Of a stretch of 15,223 nt of DNA, positions 1 to 9,249 are shown one piece after another (the stretch's first letter is position 1; each line of letters opens with the position of its first letter). The stretch is from Alectoria sarmentosa. Taxonomy: Eukaryota; Ascomycota; Lecanoromycetes; Lecanorales; Parmeliaceae. A program made the translations under genes and the position numbers. The notes beneath the pieces are model-generated. The model did not search any database. It saw nothing but the letters and a program-made list of their open reading frames with translations, and had not been told where the DNA came from. The DNA lies in assembly GCA_009733775.1 (NCBI GenBank), contig WOGZ01000559.1, positions 1 through 15,223 of the forward strand, in the 5' to 3' direction.

Positions 1-575
1 TACGATTTACGAATTCTATGTAAAGTTGCGCTTATTTAAAAATATATAAAAAATGTGTTCAATCTTTTATGATCGATTTCTCGCAACTTTTAAAGATTTA
101 TATTATACACTTATATGGTCATTATTATAGAATAAACTTATGCAATTTCAACGATATAATAATCTCGTAAATATGATAGAGAATTATGATGTTATTCAAA
201 AAAGAAAATAATTCGTGAAATGAGCGAAGAGGTTTCTCGGAAGCCACTCTGCCGTCCCGAATAATAACATATTTGAATCAAATATATATCGATGTATATA
301 CATCCGAATTTCATAATTTTTACATTATTGAAAAGCGCATTTCGAGTTATATAACTCACAAAATTATGAAGAAATTATATTTTTAAGAGGGTAGGGGGCA
401 AAAGATATAAGATTTCTACATACAAATTTTTGATGAGGGCGCTCGAGAGGCCTAAAGACGCTATTCTGACGCTATTTCAAAAGACGAAATCAAATAGAAT
501 TTATGATTGACTGCACATACAAATTTAAGATATTTTAGCTTAATTTTACATTATTCTTTTATATAATAGAGACAA
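1..575. repeat. Left-hand repeat family, copy A (5' end cut by window)
   Basis: This stretch is an imperfect direct repeat of sequence found again about 1111 bp to the right. The alignment runs from the first base, so the unit probably begins before the window. Its left part (about 1-225) matches 1112-1336, its middle (226-330) matches both later copies, and its right part (331-575) matches 1634-1880. Within it, 226-252 can fold into a GC-rich hairpin (GAAGAG against CTCTGC with one mismatch, plus an inner GGTTTC/GGAAGCC stem), and 271-309 is an AT-rich near-palindrome centred on ATCGAT. Differences from the other copies are largely C/T and G/A, as expected from mild RIP. No coding capacity is evident. 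It may be a satellite or part of an unidentified mobile element. Confidence 0.8.
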
Positions 576-1100
576 GTTAGAGCTCATAAATTAAATTTAT
601 AATATTTAAAAACAAACGAAGACGAAACGGACTTAAGACTTAACGTCGATTAAACTTTTTTTTTTTTTTTTTCTCTCTTCGAGTTGAAATTTTAAATTTA
701 TAAACGCATTTAAATGTTAAATACATTAAAATTGTGAATTTATTAAATTTATAAACTTGATTCAAAATGCAAAAAATTGTTTTTTTGTTTTATTTTTAAA
801 ACTTTTTTTCTGAATTTTTTTTTTAGAAACTATTTTAAAAATTATTTTGAAATTAGATTTTTTTTTTCGAATCGAAATTCTAAATTTAATTATTTATTAA
901 ATTTATGCATTTTATACAAATTCAAAACGAATTGTGTTTTTTTTTAATTTTTAATTTTTTTTTCTTTTTTTAGATTTTTATTTTGAAACGTTTTTTTTTT
1001 AAATTTTTTTTTAAATTTTTTTTTTCTTTCTGATTCGAACCTTACGTTCTACGATCTACGATTATTAAGCGAGAAATTTACGATTTTGATTGATTTTACC
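576..1100. repeat. T-rich spacer with a degenerate internal direct repeat
   Basis: The spacer between copies A and B has no gene-like frame. It contains many T homopolymers, including about 17 T at 656-672. Two stretches resemble one another: about 675-852 and about 864-989. Each starts with TTCGAnTnGAAATTnTAAATTTA, continues through a Ttn-ATTCAAAA-type segment into a GTTTTTTT run, and ends near TATTTTGAAA. The match is imperfect with a large gap in the second copy, so it is either a decayed duplication or low-complexity convergence. The end (1050-1100) has repeated CTACGA words that also occur at the start of copies A and B. Confidence 0.45.
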
Positions 1101-1523
1101 GTTACACCATTTATGATCTACGAATTTTATATATGATTGCGCTTATTTAAAAATATATATAAAATGTGTCAAATCTTTCATAATCAGTTTTTCGCAACTT
1201 TCGAAGATTTATATTATATGTTTATATGATCATTATTATAGAATAGATTTATGCGATTTCAACGATATAACAATCTCGTAAATATGATAGAGGATTATAA
1301 TGTTATTCAAAAAAGAAAATAATTCGTTGAATGAGAGCAGAGGTTTCCCGAAAGCCGCTCTGCCGTTCCGAATAATAACATATTTGAATTAAATATATAT
1401 CGATATATATACATTCAAATTTCATGATTTTTATATTATTGGAAAGCTTAAAGCATGCTCTATGATGTGCGAAATTTTGAAGAAATTTTATCTTTAAGAA
1501 AATATGAGACAAAAGATGTAAAA
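1101..1523. repeat. Left-hand repeat family, copy B
   Basis: This is the second copy, offset 1111 bp from copy A over its first 330 bp. The hairpin is best preserved here: 1337-1363 has perfect GCAGAG/CTCTGC outer arms. The AT-rich near-palindrome lies at 1382-1420. The right end of the unit is shortened: after about 1440 only a segment corresponding to 358-409 of copy A remains, and at 1524 the hairpin module starts again. Copies B and C therefore form a tandem pair with a 193-bp period. An antisense open stretch at 1303-1512 is a by-product of this repeat and carries no recognisable protein. Confidence 0.8.
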
Positions 1524-1880
1524 ATGAGCGCAGAGGTTTCCCGAAAGCCGCCCTGCGGTCCCGAATAATAACATATTTAAATTAAATATATATCGATATA
1601 TATACATTCAAATTTCATAATTTTAACATCATTGAAAAACGCATATCAAGTTATATAATTTACGAAATTATGAGAAAATTATATCTTTAAGAGGGTAAGA
1701 GGCAAAAGATGTAAGATTTTTACATAAAGATTTTTGATGAGAACGCTCGAAAGGCCTAAAGACGTTATGTTGACGTTATTTCAAAAGACGAAATCAGATA
1801 GAATTTATGATTGGCTGCATATACAAATTTAAAGTATTTTAGTTCAGCCTTACACTATTTCTTTATATAATAAAGATAAA
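1524..1880. repeat. Left-hand repeat family, copy C
   Basis: This third copy begins at the hairpin module (1530-1556, arms weakened to GCAG/CTGC) and repeats copy B at a 193-bp offset. It then continues through the segment that copy B lacks. Its right part (1634-1880) aligns with 331-575 of copy A, including the shared GCTCGA/AAAGGCCTAAAGACG tract (1743-1764) and the AAAGACGAAATCA tract. The near-palindrome lies at 1575-1613. The copy ends at about 1880, exactly where base composition switches to the heavily AT-converted block, so this is a real element or insertion boundary. Confidence 0.8.
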
Positions 1881-2590
1881 TGTTTTTATTAAAACACGTT
1901 AAATTTAATATAAAAATGTTAAAAAAATGTAATATTAAAGAAAAGTTAGTTTTATTAAAAATATAAAATACGCTCGTAATATATACGACTCGTTAAAGAG
2001 ATTTATTTATATATTTATCGAATATTTAAATATCACGTATAACGCGAGAGTATAAAATTATATTCGTTTTTATTAAAATCTCGAAATTTATTTTTAATTA
2101 AGTTAATACGTTTTCGCAAATAATGTTTACATTAATATAAAGTATTTAATTTCGTTATATAAAGTTTCGTATACGAAACGAAAAAAAGTTCGTAAATTTA
2201 ATAAAAGACTTTTTAACGTTAAAATAAATATCGAATATATATTTAATATTTTTAAAAAAAGATAAAAGAGTTTAATAAAATTAATATTAATATTAAATAA
2301 TAACAAATAATACGAATTTATTTACATATAAATCATCGTTTACGTTATTCTTTATAACATATTTATAATTTTCGACGATATTTAAATTAAAAAAGAAAAA
2401 GATAAGTTAAAAAAAACGACGAAAAATATAATATAATAATTTTTAAATTTTACGCTTCGATAGCGACGTAAAAGTTATAATAAAAGAAAAGTTACAAAAA
2501 TTATAATATTTAATAAAAATAAATTATTAATTTATACATAATAAAAGAATAAAATATTAATAAAAATGCGAGCGCAAAAATCGAAATTTA

Positions 2591-3015
2591 AGATTTTGTG
2601 AAATAAAAGTTTCGGATTTTTTTTTAACGATTAACTTTAATGCGTAATTTTTAAGTGCGTAAAGTTTATAAAATACATTCATTTTCGATAAAAAACTTAC
2701 GATGTTTTTTATTAAAACGTTTTTATATTAGCGAAGAAGCGATTTCTTCTCCGCGTCGCATTTTTCTTCGCTTATACTTTTTAAAAAAAAAATAAAAAAA
2801 TAAAAATTTGTAAAATAAAAGTTTCGAAAAAATACACGTACTTTTAACGATTAATTTTAATGCGCAACTTTTAAGTGTGTAAAGTTTATAAAATATACTT
2901 ATTTTCGATAAAAAACTCGCGATATTTTTTATCGAAATATGCTCGTATCAGCGAAAAAACCGATTTCTTTTTCGCGCCGCATTTTTCTTCGTTTATGTTT
3001 TTGAAAAAAAATTAA
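2591..3015. repeat. Tandem duplication, two copies of about 212 bp
   Basis: Copy 1 (2591-2798) and copy 2 (2803-3015) align along their whole length. Shared landmarks are the AAATAAAAGTTTCG block (2602 and 2813), TTTTAATGCG, TTTAAGTG, GTAAAGTTTATAAAATA, TTTTCGATAAAAAAC and GCATTTTTCTTCG. Most differences are A/G or C/T, so both copies were mutated independently after duplication. Copy 1 has a perfect 9-bp inverted repeat AGCGAAGAA (2730-2738) / TTCTTCGCT (2764-2772) around a CpG-rich loop. In copy 2 the arms are partly eroded. No coding content is evident. The unit could be a satellite or part of an LTR. Confidence 0.8.
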
Positions 3016-3079
3016 AAGTTTAAATATGATATAATTAAAGTACTTTAATATATATAAAAATAATAACGTAAAACGAAAA

Positions 3080-3840
3080 CGATATATAATATAAAAAAAT
3101 ATATAAATAAATTTAAATAAAGCGTTTAATATATTATCGATTTTAATATTTTTTATATAAATCGAACTTGATAATTTAATTTTATATCGAATTCGTTATA
3201 TATTTTATAATTTCGTAATCGCTATTATCGTTTTATTATTTTTATTTTAAAACGCATTAATTTTTCTTTACTTTCGTTACTTTTTCTTCGCTTTTATTAA
3301 TTAAAATTTGAAAATTCATTATTTAAATAATATAATAATGCTTTTATCATTATTTTTTAAGTGCGAATTTTTTTTATCGTTTTTTTTTTATTTTCATATA
3401 AGCGTTTTTTATTTTAAATTATTCGAATATAAATTTCGTTATAATAAAACGTTTTTTTAAATAACTTTCAACGATTACGTCGAAATTTATCGTTAAATTC
3501 GTTTTCGAGAATTTCTGCGATCGATTTTTTGCTTTTACTTCGAATCTTTAATATAATTTTTTTTATTTTCTCTTTAAAAAATTGTTTAATAAATTTAATA
3601 AATTTTGCGAAATTTTGTTTTATAATTTTTATCGAAATTGTTTTAACTCGATTTAAGACGAGAGTTTTAAATGTTTAAAATTACGATTTAATTTTCGAAA
3701 CATTATCAAATTATAAAAAGTCTTTATTTAACAATAAAATAATAATAATCGTAATTAAAACTTTCGTTATTTTCTTCTTAATCGCAATAATATGCGAGTG
3801 TATTATATATTAAAACTTTATATTAAACGTCTTTTTTTTC
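3080..3840 (-). pseudogene. Possible RIP-degraded coding remnant, unknown family
   Basis: Read on the minus strand, one frame stays open for 68 codons (3674 down to 3471). It then continues to about 3080 with only scattered stops, several sitting where Trp or Gln would be a single transition away (CGT-TGA-AAG, AAT-TAA-TAA). It also extends upstream to about 3840 with three stops. The conceptual product is Lys/Asn/Glu-rich and hydrophilic, with a central segment SIAEILENEFNDKFRRNR. I do not recognise a family. It might be a gag-like or transposase fragment, but long open stretches also arise by chance at this AT content, so this is a weak call. Confidence 0.25.
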
Positions 3841-4093
3841 TTTTTAATCTCATTTTTATATATAAATATCGCGTTTTCTTTTTAATTATTTAACGATCTT
3901 TTATTCGCATTATTTTTAATTTTAATTTTATTATTATTATTATTATTTATTATTATAATTATCGAAATTTATATTTTTTATAATTAATTTATCGCGACGA
4001 AATAATTAATCGAATTCGATAATAATAAGAGAATTAACGTCGAAATAATTATAAAAAACGCTTTTAAACTCGTAAAATTATAAACGTTTTTTG

Positions 4094-4124
4094 TGTCACG
4101 ATACGTTAAGACTTTTATTAACGT
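4094..4124 (+). other. LTR-like 5' terminus with small inverted repeat (weak)
   Basis: TGTCACG at 4094-4100 resembles the TGT-starting ends of many fungal LTRs. It is followed immediately by a perfect 7-bp inverted repeat, ACGTTAA (4103-4109) / TTAACGT (4118-4124), and then by TATA-like AT tracts further downstream. No matching LTR partner, primer-binding site or polypurine tract was found, so this is only a candidate edge inside the converted block. Confidence 0.15.
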
Positions 4125-4752
4125 AACTTAATATCGCATATATTTATCTTGCAAACAAATAAATCTTTAATATATATTATATACATATTATAAATATACG
4201 ATTTAAATTTTATTTTTTAACATTTTATATACATTTTCATTTATTATAATATTATAAAAATCGTTTAAATCGTATTTTTTATAAACTTTAACATCGATAT
4301 TTTAATTAAATTCTTCAATTTTCATTTTTATGTTTTTATATTTTTTTATTATATTATTTATTTTATCAGCGATTTTCTTTTTCGCTATTATATTTTTATT
4401 AACGAAATTAATCTCTTAACGCATTTTTTTTAGCGACTTTTATATACACATTTATAATAATATTTTATAATTCGCTGCGTTATCGACATTATTGCGTTTA
4501 CAAAATCATTTTATTATAAATTTTATATTTTATTTTATTTATTTAATGAGCATAGCGCGAGGTTTTTTGAAAACGAAATTATTTTTAATAACTTTCGTTT
4601 ATGATATTGTAACGACGTAAAGATCGTATATAAAATAAAAGAAAAAATATAAGTTTATAAAAAGTCGTCGCAGCATTAAATTATAATGCGTTAATAGAAA
4701 AAATATATACGATTTTAAGTTTACATAAATACGTTATAAAATATAAGAAATT

Positions 4753-4911
4753 TTTCACAAATTGTAATTTTAATAATTATTCAATTATTTGAATATTATT
4801 TTGAAATAGCGTTTAAATGAATTGTGTTTTCGTGATTGCGGAATCAAATAAGCGATTTGTTATTAACAATTAATAACAAATCGCTTATTTGATTTCGCTT
4901 TACGAAAATAT
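4753..4911. mobile_element. Palindromic island, possible fold-back or MITE-like insertion
   Basis: Within the nearly CpA/TpG-free block, this short stretch is rich in CpA and TpG. It contains a perfect inverted repeat: left arm 4842-4866, three-base centre CAA, right arm 4870-4894 (25 bp per arm, containing AAATAAGCGATTTGTTATT). Beyond a mismatch, pairing resumes with CGC (4838-4840 against 4896-4898) and ACGAAAA (right) against TTTTCGT (left), extending the arms to roughly 40 bp with small gaps. Arms this identical in a saturated RIP background suggest that it inserted after mutation, is too short for RIP to act on, or was homogenised by gene conversion. It has no coding content, and target-site duplications are not clear. 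Confidence 0.5.
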
Positions 4912-5330
4912 AATAAAAAAAAGTAATTTAAAACTTTTTAATAAAATTACGAAGAGGGTTTTAACATAATTTTTTATAATAAATTTTATAACGTATATTA
5001 ACTCTTAGCAAAATAATAAATGCTTTATTTACTTTTAAAAAAAATCGCTTTCGTAATATATATTAATTATATTTTCAAATTTCAATAAATTTTTAAATTT
5101 AAAGATCGTGAAAATATTATTAATGATTATATTATATTTTATAAATATAAAATTCGCGCATATTAATTCATTATTCTTTTTTCTTTTATTATTTACTTTA
5201 TTAACTTTTATATTAAATTCGTAAATCGTTATCTTTAAAAAGACTTTAATTAAATCGTTTAAATTCGAAGTTAGAAATATAATAATGTAAATATAACTTA
5301 TCGTGTTTAAATCTCGAATCGAAGATTTAA

Positions 5331-5416
5331 CGCTCGTACACGTAAAAATGCTTTTACGAGATTTTTATATTAAGAGATTTTCATTAACGCGCTCGTATAT
5401 TTAAAAATGCTTTTAA
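5331..5416. repeat. Short direct repeat, 59-bp offset
   Basis: The segment CGCTCGTA-n6-AAAAATGCTTTTA occurs at 5331-5356 and again at 5390-5415 with minor differences. Two copies give too little to define a satellite. It is one of several small duplications inside the converted block. Confidence 0.5.
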
Positions 5417-5810
5417 CAAATTCGTTTCTTCAACAAATTGTTAATAGAATTTTCATTTTATAAAATTTGTTATACACGAATATTTTTATATTTTTAATAC
5501 TTTAATATCTTATTTATAATACATCGTTATTGCGAAAGATTTACGTAAGATATAAATCGTGATAGCATTGTTAATTTATAAAGTTTATTTATATAGTGAG
5601 TTATAAAAGATGCTATTAAAATATAAAGTAAAACACTTAATTATATTGCTTTAAAAATATTACGAAAAAAAAAGCGATTTATATATAAACGCATTAAATG
5701 TATATTAATACGCATATAATTATTAAAACTTAACGTTATATAATTCGAATTTCAATATTTCTTTTCGCTCGAATTTTTTTAAATTTGAATTTCGAATTAT
5801 AAAAATGAAA

Positions 5811-5846
5811 ATTAACGTTGAATAATAAAAGTGAACCGTAACGCCG

Positions 5847-5882
<36 letters not shown>

Positions 5883-5924
5883 AACGTCGAATAGCAAAAG
5901 TAAATCGTAACGTTGAATTATAAA
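5811..5924. repeat. 69-bp-offset duplication flanking a 28-nt poly-A tract
   Basis: Two related segments lie at 5811-5855 and 5880-5924. Both run ATTAACGTnGAATAnnAAAAGT, then TCGTAACG-type sequence, then GAATTATAAA. Between them is an uninterrupted run of 28 A (5853-5880). The copies differ mostly by C/T transitions. The poly-A could be the tail of a retroposed sequence or a slippage expansion. No retroposed body is recognisable upstream. Confidence 0.55.
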
Positions 5925-6760
5925 CGTGAAACTATTTTATATTCTTTTATCACCTCTTATATTTCTTAAAACACTTAAATTTCAAAATACGAAATTCGAA
6001 ATTCGCGATGTTTAAAATCGAATAAAAATAATAAAAATTCGAAAAAAATCAAAATTTGAAAACGATTATATCTTTTTAAACATATTCGTTACGATATTAT
6101 ATAAAAAAAAATTTACTTTTTAACGAAAAATCGTTTTTTGATAAATTTATTTTTAATTTATTTAATGTATATCAAAAATCGAGCGATATATGATCGATGA
6201 ATATATATGAAAATAAATTTTTCGATTAAACGAAATATTTCAAATTATATATGCATATATGCGATCGATTATAAAACGTATAAAAATCATTTTAAGATAT
6301 TAATGTTTAATAATAATAATTAATAAAATATATATAAATTGCGATTAATATATTACGATGATAATAATAACGCTTAAAAACATAAATATAATAATTATAA
6401 TAACGTTTAAAAACACTTAAAAGCATTTAACGTTTATGTTATTAAAAAATTCTCATAAATAATTAAACAAATTTGACGATAACGATTTTTTAAATAATAA
6501 TATTATTTTCAAATTTGAATCGCACGTAAATATAAACCTTTTAAATAAATGTTTATAAAGTTTATAATTATAAATATAATAACGACAAATTAACTTTAAA
6601 TTAAATTTTAATAAATAAAAATTTGTTTATAAAAGACGTTAAGGTTAATAATTAAAATTTTGCGAATAAATTCGATCGATTATTCGAAATATGAAAATTA
6701 ATGAAATCGCTTTTTTAACGATTAAATAATAATATTAAATTAATTTTACGAATGATAATT

Positions 6761-6848
6761 GTTTTTTTAAAACTAAATAATAATTATTTCTTTAAAATTA
6801 TAATAATAGTTTTTTTAAAATTATAATAACGATTTTTTTAAAATTAAC
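6761..6848. repeat. Short T-rich tandem repeat
   Basis: About four units of 22-25 bp begin near 6761, 6786, 6809 and 6831. Each contains TTTnTTTAAAAnTA followed by an ATAATAA-type spacer. The array is imperfect and low in complexity. It probably arose by slippage. Confidence 0.5.
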
Positions 6849-8417
6849 GCGAAAAATCATTTATAAGCGATGCTTTAATTCGATCAATTAACGAAATTTT
6901 TTAAATTTGTCTTTAAAAAGAGCTTTAATAAAATCGTCGATTATTTATTAATTAATAAAAACATATTTTAAAACGACATTTTCGACAATAATTTATTTTT
7001 ATATACAATAATATTAAATGTTAATATACTTGATATAAGCATAAAATTAAAGGTTTTTAATTAACGTTATAATATTTTAATTATTATAATAAATTATCAT
7101 TATTTAAAAACATTTAACGTTTAAATTAAATGAATTAAAAAATTCGCGCAATTAAATCGCTTTTTTAATAATTTGAATTTAATTAATATATTCGATTTCA
7201 TAAATTGAAAACGTTATTATAAATTGTTATTTGAAGAATTAATTAATTATCGCATTATTTATATTAAAGACGTATTTAAAAATGAAACGTTGAATGTTTT
7301 AATTATTTATTTAATTAACGTCGATATAATTTGCGAGAAATTTAAAATCATCTCGAAATATAAATTATTAATTTTTTATATAATTAAAATATCGAAAAAT
7401 GCGTTTAATTGCGCTTTAATGAAAAACATCAAAATTCGAATTGTATTAAAAAATTATTAAAATTGCGAAAACGATATTCGAACGCGTATTTAACATCGCA
7501 TATATAAAAAAATCGACGATAAATCAATAAACGTAATGAAATTTTTCAATAATCACGAAATCATTGTTGATAATATAAAATTTATTATTAATAATAAGCG
7601 TTGAAATGATCGTTAATTCAATTATATTATAATTAATAAAAAACTTTTCGATATAAATTATTTATTTAAGACGCAAAATGCGATTAATATAATCTTTTAT
7701 AATTATTATATTAAAATAATAAATGTATAAAGTTAAATTAATCATTTTAAACTTTTTATAAAGTTTATTTTTAATCGCTTAAATGTCGATTTTATCGAAA
7801 TTTATAAACAAAATATTATTTATATAAATAACGACGATAATAATGTTATTAATAAATATCAAAAAATTAATAACGATAAATTCGAAATTTAATTCTTTAA
7901 AATATATAACGAAAATATTATATCAAATTCTCGAGAATTATTTTAAATCGTATAACGTTTTATAAACTTATAAATCTTGCTTTCTTTGTTTTTAATTTTA
8001 AATCTCATAAATTATATTATATAAATTATTTCTTCGACATCGTTATATAAAAAAACGATTTCAACATTCATTTATTCAAATTTTCAATTTAAAATTATCG
8101 CAAAAACGAAAATAACTTTATAATTCATAAATTTAATTATCGAAACGAAAATTTCGTTAAAATCGATTTCTTTTCGTTATTCGAAATTATAAATCATTTA
8201 ATAAATCTTATATCAAACGATCTCGTCGACAAAATCTTTTTTAATTTTATAAATTCATTTACTTTTTAAAACACGCGCATTCAAAAATAAATTCATTAAA
8301 ATTTAAATGTTATTAATAATAAAAAAATCGATCTCATTTTATATAATCATTTATTAATGCATTTTACGATAAAAATTCGTTATAACGTTTTTAAAATTTT
8401 AAAATTTATAAAATTTA

Positions 8418-8732
8418 ATGAAAACGACTTTTATTAATAAATCGAGAAAATTCGAAATGAAATTTCGATATAATTTTATAATTTCGAACGATTTTATAAT
8501 AAAAATAAATTCGAAAACTTTATTAATTATAAAACGAATAATAAATTTAATCGTCGATGTGAATGAAAATAAAAAAATCGCAATATCATCGTTGAATATA
8601 TTAAACGATTATTCAATTGCAAATTTTAAATCAAATACATTTAAAACGATTTTTGACGAAACTCTTATTAAGATTAAAATGAAATTAAATAAATTATTAA
8701 TCTTTTTTTTAACAATTATATATCTCTTTTAA
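8418..8732 (+). other. 104-codon open stretch, unassigned
   Basis: This is the longest uninterrupted frame in the window, ATG to TAA. The product is Lys/Ile/Asn-rich without a signal peptide, and its last 15 or so residues are hydrophobic. I recognise no domain. At about 80% or more AT, a chance frame of this length somewhere in six frames of 15 kb is uncommon but not excluded (my rough estimate is under one expected). The surrounding DNA is RIP-saturated, so an active host gene is unlikely. It is best read as a fragment of the decayed block. Confidence 0.2.
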
Positions 8733-9249
8733 CGCTTCTTCTTTAAAATTATAAATAAAAAAATAAAAAAATAATTTTAATGCTCGATGTTTTCAACGAG
8801 TTTATATTTATTATAATAAACGTTAATTTATTCTTTAATAATAACGATATTCAATTCGAAAAAAATGAATTTAAAAAAAACGTTATCGATTTAATTAATA
8901 TTAAAAATAATAATCATTTTATCGTTATTTAAAAGTATATAATAATTCTTATTTTGACATTTTAAAAAGCGCTTTTTAATAACGCGATTTTGATATTTTT
9001 TTTAATTAATATTGCGAAAAAAAATTTAATAATAATCGATTTGATTAATAATACGTAAATGAAATATATTAAAAGTTAATTCGATATTAATTTCGAATGA
9101 AATAACGTTATAATTAATAACGAATTAAATATTGCGAAAAATATTGATCGCTCGAACGAATTTTATTTAATATTTTTAAAACAATTTGTTTTTTTAAATA
9201 TAACGTTTACTTTGCGTTAAATTATTATAAACGTACTTTACATTTTTTT

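Noticed and set aside
226..252. Hammerhead or other self-cleaving ribozyme in the GC-rich hairpin
   Set aside because: The CTGATGA core and other required motifs are absent.
1303..1512. Minus-strand 69-codon open stretch
   Set aside because: It lies within repeat copy B. The equivalent parts of copies A and C give no support for a conserved protein.
6800..7060. A second RNase H-like frame (FFKFVFKKSF ... NDIFD)
   Set aside because: It vaguely resembles a Gypsy connection/RNase H segment, but no flanking RT or integrase motifs were found and one required change is not a transition.
7224..7460. Plus-strand 78-codon open stretch
   Set aside because: It has no recognisable motif, and a rough estimate suggests about one frame of this length by chance at this AT content.
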